A stretch of 64,000 nucleotides of DNA from Silene conica (lineage: Eukaryota > Streptophyta > Magnoliopsida > Caryophyllales > Caryophyllaceae): the NCBI GenBank assembly GCA_029255685.2, contig CM055320.2, positions 48,045,910 through 48,109,909 on the forward strand, read 5' to 3'. The notes under the pieces were generated by a model. The model did not search any database. It saw only the letters and a list, made by a program, of their open reading frames with translations, and was not told the DNA's origin. The position numbers and the translations under genes were made by a program. Every line of letters begins with the position of its first letter. Position 1 is the first letter of the stretch. Shown here in pieces: positions 33,928 through 46,248 of the stretch.

Positions 33928-34322
33928 TCTTCACTTTATAACATCTTTACGATAATAGTGTTATGTATTAAGTTGATGTGTTGGAGCTATTTCGACGTGT
34001 TTATTAACGGGTTGGATAGAAACAATATTGTGTATGATTTCATTGAGCGAGTCACTCAATGACCATTATTGAACACCCAGAAAACGCGCCTAGGGTTTAT
34101 GGTCTTAGTCTATTATAGCTAGAAATTGTGGACCATCTCAAGTTATTAAGCCAACATATATAGATAAACTTGTAATATAAAGAGTTCATGTTGACATGCC
34201 TTTGTCAACTAAGTAGTCCTTCATTGTGCATACTATAAGCACTATGACAGCAAAAGATAAACGTGTAATATAGATAGAGTTCACGTTGACGTTGGTTATT
34301 AATTTGGGGTAGACACTGGTTA
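33928..34322. other. Junction between CACTA remnant and Helitron block
   Basis: No open frame. It contains an inverted repeat with 8-bp arms (TCATTGAG at 34040-34047, CTCAATGA at 34055-34062) and two diverged copies of a phrase like AGATAAACTTGTAATATA...GAGTTCATGTTGAC (about 34161 and 34257). Neither a CACTA right end nor a clean Helitron CTRR terminus could be placed. Confidence 0.4.
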
Positions 34323-34339
34323 TTAATTTGGGGTAGACA
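34295..34339. repeat. Two-copy tandem repeat at the end of the RPA-like gene
   Basis: TGGTTATTAATTTGGGGTAG is present twice in tandem, about 21-22 bases apart. One copy covers the stop codon of the minus-strand RPA-like gene. Confidence 0.75.
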
Positions 34340-36237
34340 GCACTGCAGATGGGCATCCTGACTTCTCCTTCCTACACTTCCTCTTTGGGAGTTGTGGGTG
34401 TGACAATCTTATTGCCACATCTTTTCCTGAATCAACAATCATTGGATTACTTGAAGTCACAGACTGGTCATCTTTAGCAGACTCATCAATACCTGTTGTA
34501 GACATACGCTCGGCATGCTCAGTGCAGTCAGTAGGTGTGAGATGTTTGATGTTAATGTCCCTAACATGTTGGCTGTCATGTGTGTTCCCCCCACTATATT
34601 ATTCCACAGTGATGTCAGGACCATTGCTGTCAGCACTCACTATGACACGCTTCATAATCCACTGCAGCACAATGTTTGTTGATAGGGTATTAGCTGGAGC
34701 TACCTGAGCTTTGAAAGACTTTGTATCAAGTAATCCTTTTAGTTTTGAAAAGGTTGGCTCATCGGACTGCCAAGCAATACACCAGTTAATATGAGGAGTT
34801 ATATTACTTTTAAAATAATTGAAATAAAGATACACGCACATTATGCTTCATATGGAATATGTCAGACGCGGACATTCTGAACAGTTGTTCAGTAATCTCT
34901 GTAAACACAGTAAAGGATAGTGTTCCAGTGCCATCCGATACATCACAATTGAATGTAACCCTGCATTTCACGCGATCATTATTAATGGAATGTATATTTT
35001 CAAATTTACCAAGGCTAGTGTCAATTTGTACCGATTCATAGTTAAAATGTATAGTTTAGTTATATAGAACTGAATAATTATCGAATGAGCACAAGTCTTA
35101 CTTTGGTTCTGAGGTGCAGTTAGGTTTAGTGCAGGTGTCACAAGTGTATGTATTGCCTGGTTGTATGTTTGATCGCTTCGAACAATTTGAGCATCCCACA
35201 TATGCATTTATTTTATCAAAATCAACATCTGGGATTGTTACCTCTAACCAATGCCTCTCATCTTGCAAGGTTGTTTTTGCCTGTTCATAGTATATAAGAC
35301 ACATTAGCTTATGTATTGATCAGCTTTGAAGTTGTCATTTCCAATAAGTACAAGTACACTGCTTGTTTTAAGTTTAATTGTAGTATAAAAAAATCTTGAG
35401 TGTTCGAACTACTGTGTGATAGTTGCAACATTCTGTTCTGATACAGGATTGCTGATACGGTTTCAGTTGTAAATATGACGCAGGAAATTATGCAGTAATT
35501 TGGCAACCTTTTTGGAACGGAGAGTTGAAATGGTCGTTGTACTGTCAGTGGGTACAGACATCTTCACACTAACAAGTTTTTTTTGTAACTTCGTCAACGC
35601 CATAGTGTGGCTAGTCATCATGCACACTCATGCAGATCAATCATTAGCAGGAATATATTTTGTCTAGAACATATTTTGTTTACTTGTGTGAAGTTTAGTT
35701 TAGTACCATGCTTTGAGAACATCAGCTTTATCACCATCGGGTGAGTGTACAAAAACAGTAGAAGCAGATGTTGTCATCGAGAATCCTGGTCCATTTCAAA
35801 CTTTATTAGAATACTGCTAAATGTGTTATTGATGCAATCTAAGTTAATAGTTTGACAATTCGCAAAACATTAGAATATGAAATGCGTAAAACCAGATTGA
35901 TCATGACTATCAGAACCTTTGTGCATTGATACTCTGAGTGCTGTTATACCGACTGCCCTGAATTTACCAGGTTGTGGTATTAGTATAGTGCAGTCATCCT
36001 GAACGAGATCATCCCAAATTGAGATGGACAGAGGTTGTGTAGTACTACAGGAGCATTAACATTAGCACCAGTAATAATAAGATATTCAATGCTTTCAATA
36101 TGCAGAACAATATGTGTTCTAACTTTTCAAGGTAGTTGGCACTAATTACCTGTTGTCGATTAATATGATTTCACGCACAGATGTTTCACGGGCCTTTGAT
36201 GTGACAATTTTACGTGGCTGGTCCTCTACAAAGAGTA

Positions 36238-37720
36238 TGTTGAACCATATATTCAAATATATATATAGTATATATGTTTATGTTTTGATAATGACAAGTC
36301 TAACTATTTATATATTATATACTCGTATGAATAATCGTGTGCTAAGTGTACAAAATATTATTAACAAGATCTAATCTATCAAGTATTAAAAGGCTCAAGT
36401 ATCTTAGTCAATGAATTTACTAAATTAAAGATTGATAGAAGATCACAAGCGCGCCTAATGAACTAAAGTTATACTTATCAACTATAGCTTTAGTACAAGA
36501 TTGATTCAAGTTATAGCTCGTAGCTATAACTCTATATTATGAAGAAATGGTCGGAATATATGTGTTTGGTTGAAACAATTATTTCCAAATAATGTCGTGT
36601 ACAATTAATGGTTAATTGATGTTCTATTCTAAATATAGAATTGTTAATCTTAATAGGATTATATAAAATATCTTTGAGTTAAATAGGAATAAATAATTTT
36701 CTTATGAGATAATTATTTATTACTAAAATAAACTAAGGATTTTTATATGATCTTAATTGTCAAATAATATAATCGAAAGTATAGTTTTTTACAACTTTGG
36801 GAAACGTGTAACATGTCACGATTACCATAATTCGTATATATAGGATTAAATTAAGTAAATATTATGTATTTATTTAATATCCTAAACAAACTAAGATTAT
36901 ATTATGATAATATATTTTATTATATTTGACATGGTTTAGGAAGTTGATTTAATAAGGATACTAATTGTTTATTATATAAAGATCTTTCCTAAATATGAAT
37001 TAGGAAATTGATTCTTTATATAATACTTATAGTATATTATTAAATCTTTCCTAAATATATTAAGATTAGATTTAAGGTAGTATTACTAAAAGACTAGTAT
37101 TCTAGTTTAAGTAATATTCCTAAATCATCTAGGGTTTAAATTACCTAGATATATATTCTATATAAATAGACTACCTATGACACATTAAGATACACGAAAT
37201 ACACATATACATTCACGCAAATCAAGAGAGAAAAACCGCCGATCATCTACTTCAATATTCGAGCTTTTCATTGTCATATCCGATTCATGATTCAAGTGCT
37301 CAAGCATTGATCTTATTCATTCAAGATTGTGACATCAAGAAACATTGAAGACTTTATCTTATTTACGTAAGATAGAACGAGTATTTAGCGGTACTCATTG
37401 TAAGGCAAATATTTAACGGTATTTGTCGTAGCTAGATATTTAACAGTATCTAGATAAAGTTGTGACTAACATCAAAGTCGCACGAGTAGGGTTGATAAAA
37501 TTGTAATCCAGAGTTGGTACTAATTTTATTAATCGAGAAAAGTGGACGTAGGTCTCAAAGTGTGAGACTGAACCACTTCAAAAATATTGTGTCTCTCTTT
37601 ATTATTTGTTCTACTCGAAGATCATCATACAACCATACACACATCGAAGAAGATTTAAAAAGAAGACATACTCAATTCAATCCCCCCCCTTCTTGAGTAT
37701 ATTATATCAATAGACTCTTC
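36238..37720 (+). repeat. 5' LTR of Sirevirus
   Basis: 1483 bp. TATAAATA box at 37161-37168. A palindrome with 9-base arms (GTTATAGCT and AGCTATAAC) lies at 36510-36530. A run of C precedes the end. Confidence 0.95.
37161..37168 (+). promoter_or_regulatory. Sirevirus LTR TATA box
   Basis: TATAAATA within CTATATAAATAGACTACC; the 3' LTR copy is at 47168-47175. Transcription would begin about 30 bases downstream. Confidence 0.75.
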
Positions 37721-37722
37721 AA

Positions 37723-37734
37723 TTGGTATCAGAG
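37723..37734 (+). promoter_or_regulatory. Primer-binding site (initiator Met-tRNA), Sirevirus
   Basis: TGGTATCAGAGC two bases after the LTR end. Confidence 0.92.
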
Positions 37735-37808
37735 CCTCGTGCTCTTGATCCCCTAGCCACGTGAGTTTTGATCCTTCTATTGATTCTATATTATATACTC
37801 TTTCATCA

Positions 37809-40145
37809 ATGGATTCCAAGCATCTCAAGTGTCCTATCTTCGATGGCAAAAACTACAGTCTATGGAAGAATATGATGACTCATTACATCAAGGGATGTGA
37901 TTGGGAATGTTGGAAGATCATCCAAACTGGACCAAAGAAGATCTTGGTCGCCGCCGCCAATGGAACAACCTATGAAAAGATGGAAAGCGATTATGTGGAA
38001 AGTGACTACAAAATTGCAGAGAAAAACTCTAAGGCCATGAGCCTCCTACAGAACGGTATGATAACCTCAGAATTTGATAGATTCTCATCTTGTAGTTCCG
38101 CTAAGGAAATATGGGATAGTCTCGAACTTGCTTATGAAGGAACATCCGCAGTCAGGAAACATCGTATAGACTTGCTCGTTCAAAGATATGAACTTTTCAA
38201 TATGGAAAAGAATGAATCTATTGATAGCATGTCTGCACGATTTTCTTGTATTATTAATGAACTGCGGAACCTTGGAAGAAAGATCGATTCTGAGGATATC
38301 ATTCGTAAGATTCTTAGGAGTCTCACTAAAAAATGGCAACCTAAGGTCACGGCCATAGAGTAAGCACGTGATCTATCTAAGATTACTTACCAAGAGTTGA
38401 TTGGATCCTTAATGGCACACGAGATCATACTAAATAAAGACTATGATGATTCTAAAGGGAAAGGAGTCGCCCTACAAGCCTCCACAAGCGAAGTATGCGA
38501 AGAAGAACTTGAGGACGAAACAGTTCTATTCGCAAGACGATTTAAGAAAGCAGTTTTCAAGGGTAGATACAAAAACCCTAACAACAAAACGGTCGATAAA
38601 AGGAAAACTGACACCAAACAAACATTCTTCAAAAGAGGATGTTTTAAGTGTGGTCAACAAGATCATATGATCAAGGATTGTCCAAGCTGGGACAAAATCA
38701 AAGACAAGTCAAAAAGAGAAAAGACCAAAACAGAGTTCAAGAAAGTAATGCTTGCTTCATGCTGGGGAGAATTAGAATCTGAGGATGACGAGGACTCAGA
38801 AGAAGAAGATGTAGCACACTTGTGCCTAAGCAACGTCAGCCTGGATCTAATCTCAGACAACAATGATGAAGATGAAGCATCTCATATGTGTCTCCTAGGA
38901 GAATCCGACTCAGACGATGACGACGATGAAGAGGTAAATTTTCTTCAACTCAAAAGTCAAGTTAAGAATTTATCTAAGGCTATGTTAATCAAATACTTTG
39001 AGAAAACCCTAGACCAATGTCATGAGCAAAGCCTTGAATTAGATGAACTGAAGGAACAGATCCTCGATATTGTTGAGGAAAATCAACTTCTGAAAGCCAA
39101 AGCTAAGAAACTGAAATCCAAAATAAGCATTGAAGCAAATGCTAAATTGGAAACAGTTATGTCTGAGAAAAAGGTTCTTGAGTCTAAAGTTATAGCTAAT
39201 GAAGCTATAACCTCAAAACTGAAACTCAACATCAAAGAGCTTCAATCTAAAGTTATAGCTAATGAAGCTATAACTTCAGATTTGAGAAAGGCTAATGAAC
39301 TTCTAAAGTCCAAATCTTCGATTATGGTCGAAGATGAGACTCCTCTAGAAGAAGTTGAGATCCTCGAAAGCAAGATTATGGATCTAGAATTCAATCTATC
39401 TAAAATCAAGAAGGAACATGCCAAAATTGTGTCCGACTTTCATAAAGACATTCAAAACCTAAAAGAGTCTAGCAACACTGACCACAGTGAATGTAAGAAA
39501 GAAATAGACTCCCTAAAAGACCTCCTTCTTCATGCTCGGAAGGTTCACGACAAATGGGAAGGAAGCACTAACGTTCTAAACTTCCTAACTGAACAATCCG
39601 ACAACAACATGAAGATGGGGTTAGGACACGAGTGTTATGGAAGAAGGGATCACTCAAAGTGTAAGCAAAGCCCAACAGACAGAGACTTTAGAAGAAGAAA
39701 ATATGCCGACCTTCCTGAGTATTTAATATGCACTTATTGTGGCCATACTGGACACCTCCGAGAAAACTATGTAAAACACGCACAAGATTTTAAAACCGGA
39801 GTCAAGTTTGTTAAATCCTTAGGAATTCCAAACGACACTATTTCTGTCTCTGATAGTGATAATGACAAAACTGAGGAAAGAAACATTGACCACAGATGGT
39901 TCTATGACATGACATTTGATTACGAAGAAAAGAAAAATAGAACCAAACAAACTCCTCAACAAGCAACACACAAAAATTGGTCACCTAGAGTCCAAACTAA
40001 GACCTACACAAGAACATCAAAACCCAACTACTACCAATATAGAAAGACCTGTGTAAGACAAGTCTGGGTTAAAAAGGAAGATGTATTTGTGATTACTAAC
40101 AACAAAGGACCCAAGTATGCTTGGGTACCTAAATCCTGTCTTTGA
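37809..40145 (+). pseudogene. gag: Sirevirus Gag, one nonsense codon
   Basis: Start at ATG 37809 (MDSKHLKCPIFDGKNYSLW), the usual Sirevirus Gag start; an earlier in-frame ATG exists at 37761. The UBN2/DUF4219-type capsid region runs to about 38360, where TAA (38361-38363) interrupts AIE...ARDLSKITYQEL. The same frame then stays open to 40145. The zinc knuckle CFKCGQQDHMIKDC is intact (about 38641-38682). A long acidic and coiled-coil region follows, containing SKVIANEAITS twice. A second knuckle-like CTYCGHTGHLRENY has Tyr in place of the last Cys. Gag builds the particle. It ends TGA 40143-40145, where pol continues in the -1 frame. Confidence 0.87.
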
Positions 40146-43100
40146 AATTATTCATGCAGTTTGTCGCCAAGGAAAATAACCTATGGTATCTCGACAGTGG
40201 ATGCTCAAGACATATGACAGGCGACGTAAATCTATTCCAAACCCTTAAACCCTTTGATGGAGGTAAAGTCACATTTGGTGATAACAAAAAGGGAAAGATC
40301 ATCGGAATTGGTAAGATAGGTATTTCATCCTCTCATGCTATAAATGATGTATACCTTGTAAGTGGTCTCAAACACAATCTTATCAGTATATCTCAATTAT
40401 GTGACGAAGGAAATAAAGTGGTTTTTCATTCAGATATATGTCGTATAATCTTAGAAGGCACCAGTAAAGTAATACTTGAAGGTCACAGGATGAAAAATGT
40501 TTATATGATTGATTTAAATGTTGTACCTACTGATTCTCTATCATGCATGAAAGTTACGTTAGTTGATCCATGTCTATGGCACAAGAGATTTGGTCATATT
40601 AGCTCACCTATTCTAAGTAAGCTGAAAAGATGGAACTTGGTCGAAGGTCTTCCAAAGATCAAATTTGATCAAGAAAAGATGTGTCACACATGTGCACGAT
40701 GTAAACACGTCAGATCATCCTTTAAGCCAAAAAGAGTGGTAAGCACAGAACAAGCTCTTGAACTAGTACACATGGATCTATGTGGCCCTATGAAGGTAAG
40801 AAGCAGAGGTGGTTCCAGGTACGTTTTTCTTCTAGTTGATGATTACTCGAGATTTGTTTGGCCAATCTTTCTCCATTCTAAAGACGAAACATTCGATGAA
40901 TTCGTTAGTCTCATGAAACTTGTCCAAAATAAATACAAATCAAACCTAGTAACAATCCGTACTGACCATGGAACTGAGTTCGACAATCATGCTTTCATTG
41001 AGTTCTGTAAAACCAATGGTGTTGGACATAACTTCTCGGCCCCTAGAACCCCACAACAAAATGGAGTCGTAGAACGAATGAACAGAACCCTAGAAGACAT
41101 GGCTAGAACAATGCTTCTTTGTAGTGGCCTACCTAGAAACTTTTGGGCTGAAGCTATAAGTATAGCTTGCTATATTCATAACCGTGCTATGATTAGACCT
41201 ATCCTTAAAAATACACCTTATGAACTTCTTCGAGGTCGTAAACCAAACATATCTCACTTAAGATGTTTTGGCAGTAAATGCTTTGTTCACAACAATGGTA
41301 AAAACAGATTAAGCAAATTCGACCCTAGAAGTGATGAAGCAATCTTTATAGGATATTCAGATCATAGTAAAGCCTACAAAGTCTTTAACAAACGTACCTT
41401 ATGCATAGAGGAAAGTATTCATGTTATCTTTGATGAGAATAATGTCTTCGATAAGCCATTACAGGATATAGAGGAAAACCTAGACGAACCTGATTTCAGG
41501 TTATCAAGGGAAGATCCTCCTGAAATAGAAATAGAAGAAGGAGAACCTCAAGGAACTCATGATGAACTCAACTTGGGAGAAAATGGTGCGAGAGATGAAA
41601 CTACAGTTGATGATACTGTAGATAACTCTCAAACCAATGACTTGGAACCCAGAGTTACAGCTAATGAAGCTGTAACTTTGAATCAAAACCAAAGGGAAGA
41701 GGCCAGAGTTATACCTGACCCTACTATAAACCCAGGTTTGGATTCAGGGGGAACAAGTCAAGATTCCGAGTCAAGTTCAGGTAATGCTAATAATCAATCA
41801 AGGAACTGGAGATATAAAGGCTCTCATCCTTTGGACAATGTCATAGGAAGCCTGACAGATGGAGTTCAAACTAGAAGGATCTTAAATAACTTTTGCTCAT
41901 TCTACTCCTTTCTCTCCACTATCGAACCCTCAAATATTAAGGAAGCTCTCGCGGAACCAGACTGGATAGTTGCCATGCAAGAAGAACTCCAGCAATTTGA
42001 AAGAAACAAAGTTTGGCATCTTGTTCCTCGACCTAAGGACAGAACTGTCATCGGAACTAGATGGGTTTTCAGAAATAAACTGGATGACACTGGAGTCATT
42101 GTACGAAACAAGGCCAGACTAGTGGTTCAAGGATACAACCAACAGGAAGGGATCGATTATGACGAAACCTTTGCTCCTGTTGCTCGTCTTGAGGCAATAA
42201 GACTACTCATTGCATTTGCAGCACACAAGGGAATGAAACTTTTTCAGATGGACGTTAAGACTGCGTTTCTTAATGGCTATCTCCAAGAGGAAGTATTTGT
42301 TGAACAACCTCCTGGATTTCCTGACAGCAAACTCAAGGATCATGTATTCAAATTGGACAAAGCACTATATGGTCTGAAACAAGTACCTAGGGCATGGTAC
42401 GACAGATTATTAAAGTTCCTATTGGAGAGTGGATTCAAGAGAGGGTCTGTGGATAAAACCCTATTTCTTAAAAGCGAAAACTCAGATCTACTAGTCGTTC
42501 AGATCTATGTTGACGATATTATTTTTGGCTCAACTAATAAAAAGTTGTGCAAGTACTTCTCTGAGTTGATGACTTCTGAGTTCGAGATGAGTATGATGGG
42601 AGAACTAAAGTTTTTCCTTGGACTTCAAATACAACAAACTGAAGAAGGAATCAAGGTTCATCAACAAAAATACGTCAAGGAGTTACTAAAGAAATTTGGA
42701 ATGGAAACCTCTCATGCAATGCCTACTCCAATGGTCACAGATAAGAAGTTAACTAAAGACGAAGATGGTAAGTCTGTAGATGAAACAACTTACAGAGGTA
42801 TGATTGGCTCACTTCTTTATCTTACAGCAAGTCGTCCAGATATAATGTTTAGTGTCTGTGTTTGTGCGAGATTCCAATCTGCACCAAAAAAATCACATAT
42901 GATTGCAGTTAAAAGAATTTTAAGATACCTAATCGGAACCTCAAAATTATATCTATGGTATCTTATGGACTGTAACTTTAATCTAGTAGGATATTCAGAT
43001 GCGGATTATGCAGGATGTTCTTTAGACAGAAAAAGTACCTCCGGACTTGCTACCTTTGTAGGTCCTTGTATTATATCTTGGGGATCTAAGAAACAAAATT

Positions 43101-43450
43101 CTATCGCTCTCTCAACTGCTGAAGCAGAATATATTGCGGCCGCACTGGTATGTTCCCAACTTTTATGGTTAAAACAACAGTTACATGATTATGGTGTTGA
43201 TGTTGGATGTGTGCCTATATTATGTGATAATACGAGTGCTATAATTATATCTAAAAACCCAGCCCAGCACTCGAGGACCAAACATATTGAAATTAGACAC
43301 CACTTTCTAAGAGATCATGTTGAAAAGAAAAATATAAAATTGGAATTTTGTAGTACGGAAAAACAATGGGCAGATATCTTCACTAAACCATTGGCTAGAG
43401 AACGCTTTGAGACTTTGCGGTTAGAAATTGGTTTAATCGGTGGCACCTAA
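40142..43450 (+). CDS. pol: Sirevirus Pol polyprotein, apparently intact
   Basis: About 1102 codons open in the -1 frame relative to gag, overlapping its stop; the first ATG in frame is at 40154. Residues counted from 40142: protease active site DSG at 18-20; zinc-binding HKRFGH ... CHTCARC about 147-187; integrase DD35E at D212, D275 and E311 ([24 protein letters not shown]); an acidic linker (about 440-600) holding the peptide VTANEAVT; reverse transcriptase with [11 protein letters not shown] (about 702) and YVDDIIFGS (about 790); RNase H with YSDADYAGC (about 953) and [10 protein letters not shown]. It ends TAA at 43448-43450. No frameshift or missing catalytic residue is visible. Whether it is expressed by frameshifting or a 1-base change separated the frames is unknown. 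Confidence 0.93.
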   Translation: MKLFMQFVAKENNLWYLDSGCSRHMTGDVNLFQTLKPFDGGKVTFGDNKKGKIIGIGKIGISSSHAINDVYLVSGLKHNLISISQLCDEGNKVVFHSDICRIILEGTSKVILEGHRMKNVYMIDLNVVPTDSLSCMKVTLVDPCLWHKRFGHISSPILSKLKRWNLVEGLPKIKFDQEKMCHTCARCKHVRSSFKPKRVVSTEQALELVHMDLCGPMKVRSRGGSRYVFLLVDDYSRFVWPIFLHSKDETFDEFVSLMKLVQNKYKSNLVTIRTDHGTEFDNHAFIEFCKTNGVGHNFSAPRTPQQNGVVERMNRTLEDMARTMLLCSGLPRNFWAEAISIACYIHNRAMIRPILKNTPYELLRGRKPNISHLRCFGSKCFVHNNGKNRLSKFDPRSDEAIFIGYSDHSKAYKVFNKRTLCIEESIHVIFDENNVFDKPLQDIEENLDEPDFRLSREDPPEIEIEEGEPQGTHDELNLGENGARDETTVDDTVDNSQTNDLEPRVTANEAVTLNQNQREEARVIPDPTINPGLDSGGTSQDSESSSGNANNQSRNWRYKGSHPLDNVIGSLTDGVQTRRILNNFCSFYSFLSTIEPSNIKEALAEPDWIVAMQEELQQFERNKVWHLVPRPKDRTVIGTRWVFRNKLDDTGVIVRNKARLVVQGYNQQEGIDYDETFAPVARLEAIRLLIAFAAHKGMKLFQMDVKTAFLNGYLQEEVFVEQPPGFPDSKLKDHVFKLDKALYGLKQVPRAWYDRLLKFLLESGFKRGSVDKTLFLKSENSDLLVVQIYVDDIIFGSTNKKLCKYFSELMTSEFEMSMMGELKFFLGLQIQQTEEGIKVHQQKYVKELLKKFGMETSHAMPTPMVTDKKLTKDEDGKSVDETTYRGMIGSLLYLTASRPDIMFSVCVCARFQSAPKKSHMIAVKRILRYLIGTSKLYLWYLMDCNFNLVGYSDADYAGCSLDRKSTSGLATFVGPCIISWGSKKQNSIALSTAEAEYIAAALVCSQLLWLKQQLHDYGVDVGCVPILCDNTSAIIISKNPAQHSRTKHIEIRHHFLRDHVEKKNIKLEFCSTEKQWADIFTKPLARERFETLRLEIGLIGGT

Positions 43451-44042
43451 TCAAATCTTAAAAGCAAAAATAACCCAATGATTGACTACGGTTTAGATGA
43501 GATTCTATGATTGTGTCCGTATACTTCGCTGCATGTGTATGTATATATTCGATGATAAATTTTGTGATTATAGTTATGTTATAGAATTTACATATGGATG
43601 TGTACGCAATCAATCTCAAAATAATACTACGTCACATATTAATTTTTACCTCACATATATATATTATCCAAATGATATCATACAAAATAATAATATACAA
43701 ATATTAAAATACACTCACCAAAATTATCACACAAACTACTTGTGTTGGTTCCCATTGCCACGTCCCTAAACCACATAGCCCCACAACTAACTGCCACATG
43801 CCCCCTATTTTTCCTAGCCTTTGACTTCTCACCCAACTTCAATTATTACCCCAACCCCCTCAAACTTACCTCACTCAACCTCCATTATTAACGTCCCCAA
43901 ACCCAACTCCTTCAAATTACTTCCCACTACTTCCATTATTAACTTCAAAACCTCTAACCTCCATAAAAATTACCAATCACCATTAAAACTCACCCAAACC
44001 TGCGCTACAACCTCATTCAAAACCACCATTTTTATCACCACA
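43451..44042 (+). other. Spacer between Sirevirus pol and envelope-like ORF
   Basis: AT-rich, then C-rich leader-like sequence with CCACTTCCATTATTAAC-type repeats (43841-43950). A frame is open from 43821, but the usual start of the next protein is at 44043. Confidence 0.5.
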
Positions 44043-45572
44043 ATGCCACCATCTCGTGCCACACGTTCTCAACAAAAGAAGCCCACACCTCCTTCACCAA
44101 CCCCATCACCACCGCCCTCTCCAACTCCGATAGCTACAGCCGCTTCCACCCCTGACCAGAGCAAACGACGCAAACTCAATCGTGTTTCGACCTCTAATTC
44201 TGATGACATGCAAGAACTCGACCCCCAAGTCCCTCGCCCTATGTTTCCCGAGTACTCTGTCGAAGCTACTCGTGCGGGTCTTGAGAAGGTGCGCATGACC
44301 AAACAAGAAGGTACGTTAATTGATTGAGTTTTACCTTACGCCATTCATGCGGGTCGGTTTTACCCTAAGTCGTGGGTCAATGGGTCAAAATCTTTGAGAT
44401 TCTTTAAAGATTTTCTGACATTTCAAGGGTGGGAATACATAAGCGATTTCTCGGGTTTGTTATTTCCTATCGATTTGGTTCAATTCTTTGCTTCAGTTAA
44501 GCCTTGTGATGATGGGATAAGGGGTGTCGTGAATAGTCGAGATATTGTTGTGACTAAATCGGATATTTGTGATATCTTTAAACTTGATCAAGACGGGTTA
44601 GTTCTTGACCCCAAAAAGGAATGGAGTGTAGTTACTAAAGATAAAAAATTGGTGATTAAAAAATATTTCGATGAAGATGCTACTGAAGTTTCTCCTCTGC
44701 TTACTGTCAATTTTAACCCAAAATTGAAGTTTTTCTTGAATTTTTTATGGAATACCGTGTTACCTCGACGGGGTGGTAGGGATAAGCTTGCTAGTGTTGA
44801 GGCTGTGGTGTTATATAGTTGGTTGGAGGGACAGAAAATCGATTTGGCGTCTCTTATTTGCCATAAAATCTGTCAAGTTTCGAGTATTCTTGTTAAGGAA
44901 AAGTTCTGCTCCACCATCGACATTCCATATGGAATGTGGGTATCCGAATTGATGTTTAAGAAAGGTGTTGTTGATGATTCCAGTTTCGGGATTAAACCAA
45001 AGGATCGTATGTGTGATCGGTTGTTGAAATTAATGGGAATTTGCTTTGATGGAGTTGATCTTACGTTTGGTAAGAATGTAGGTACGGAACCCACTCCGCA
45101 TCCATCACCATCCTTCGCGGGTCTTGAAGCCAAGATGGACCAAATTCTTGGTCTGTGTGAAATTAAAAAGGAGAAGGATGAGGCAGGGGGTAGTCGTGCC
45201 AAGAGGGGTCGTGAGTTTGAGGTTGATGTGAAGGAGTGGATGGAGAAAGTGGATAAACAATTGGTGAAAATTGGCTCGGAAGTCTCTGTTGTATGCTCGG
45301 AGTTGCTAAGTATGAGTGATCGTCTCTCCTTCATCACGACTCAAGGAGGAGCCATGGTGAGAGACCACGGGTTGTTGCGAGAGGATGCTTCTAAAGCACT
45401 TGAGGCCGTCAAGGCACTCTCGCTCAAGGTGCTCAACTTCGACATTGCGCTCAATGCTCAAGGGAGTAACGTAAATAGCTGCCTAGATAGGTTGGAGACC
45501 CTCGAGTTCCGTACCCGACCCGATTATGTGAACCCTTATGCAAAGACACCGGGCTCAAGTTCTCGCTCTTGA
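44043..45572 (+). pseudogene. Sirevirus envelope-like / plant-transposon protein, one nonsense codon
   Basis: Start at ATG 44043 (MPPSRATRSQQKKPTPP), a Pro/Ser/Thr-rich N-terminus with a basic patch SKRRKLNR. TGA at 44325-44327 interrupts the frame (GTLID then VLPYAIHAGRFYP), which is open again to 45572. The middle carries a conserved helical region (FKDFLTFQGWEYISDFSG, VVTKSDICDIFKLDQDGLV, KICQVSSILVKEKFCSTIDI), as in the 'putative plant transposon protein' domain of post-pol ORFs. The C-terminus is coiled coil. No signal peptide or clear membrane segment is seen, so an envelope role is not supported; SIRE elements are named this way by position. It is not in the pol frame, so simple stop readthrough from pol would not reach it. 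Confidence 0.8.
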
Positions 45573-46248
45573 TCATCTATATCTGTATCTCTTTCTTTCG
45601 AATTAATAGTTGGTTTGTTGTTGTTTTGTTCAAAGTCTGGGGTGGACTTATAAACACTTTCGTATTATGGCCCAATCCGAAGCTATTCTTATTTTGCTTC
45701 TTCGGATTTCCAAACCCTCACCGGCCCAAACCTAATCCCTGTTTTTGATGCGGCCCAACTTGTTACCTCTTTTTGCCTTGGCCCATCTTCTTTACTATCT
45801 TTTGCAGGCCCTTAACTTTTCCCTAGCCAGGCCCATTTTCTTAAACATTGTCATATATTCGGCCCATTGACATAGTATTTTCAAATTGGTTGTGTATCTT
45901 TTAACATTGTGTGTATGTTTGTATAATATTTTCTATGTTCATATTTTTAGACTCGTTTATATGCTTGCTTATGTTTTCGTCGTATATTATTCTAGTCGTT
46001 TCCTGTCTTTGTTCTCATCTTTTCGATGATGTCAAGAGGGGGAAATATGCGACTTAGATTAGAATTTGCCTAAGCTTGCTCCTTGTCGTAATTCATTGTC
46101 TCTTAGGGTCCTTAAAGGATATGGGATAGATAGAAGATAAAAGCCCTAAGTTGATCTTTGCTATGAATAACCATTATTATATTGAGGGGGAACATACACT
46201 TAGACACAAAATCTAAGAAAGACTTGCCATCATCAAAAAGGGGGAATT
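45573..46248 (+). other. Sirevirus 3' untranslated region and polypurine tracts
   Basis: Non-coding. GAGGGGGAAATATG (46029-46042), ATTGAGGGGGAACAT (46179-46193) and AAAAAGGGGGAATT (46236-46248) are three purine tracts; the last abuts the 3' LTR and primes plus-strand synthesis. Multiple tracts are a known Sirevirus trait. Confidence 0.8.

Noticed and set aside
33950..34322. Right terminus of the CACTA element
   Set aside because: No TTCTTGTAGTG end or GGCGAC subterminal cluster is present, so I do not place a 3' end here.
36153..36374. Short ORF spanning the left edge of the Sirevirus
   Set aside because: It crosses an insertion boundary and antisense RPA exons, so it is a chance frame.
43821..44042. 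Upstream extension of the envelope-like ORF
   Set aside because: The frame is open, but composition (repeated TTCCATTATTAAC-like phrases) and the usual MPPSR-type start favour 44043.
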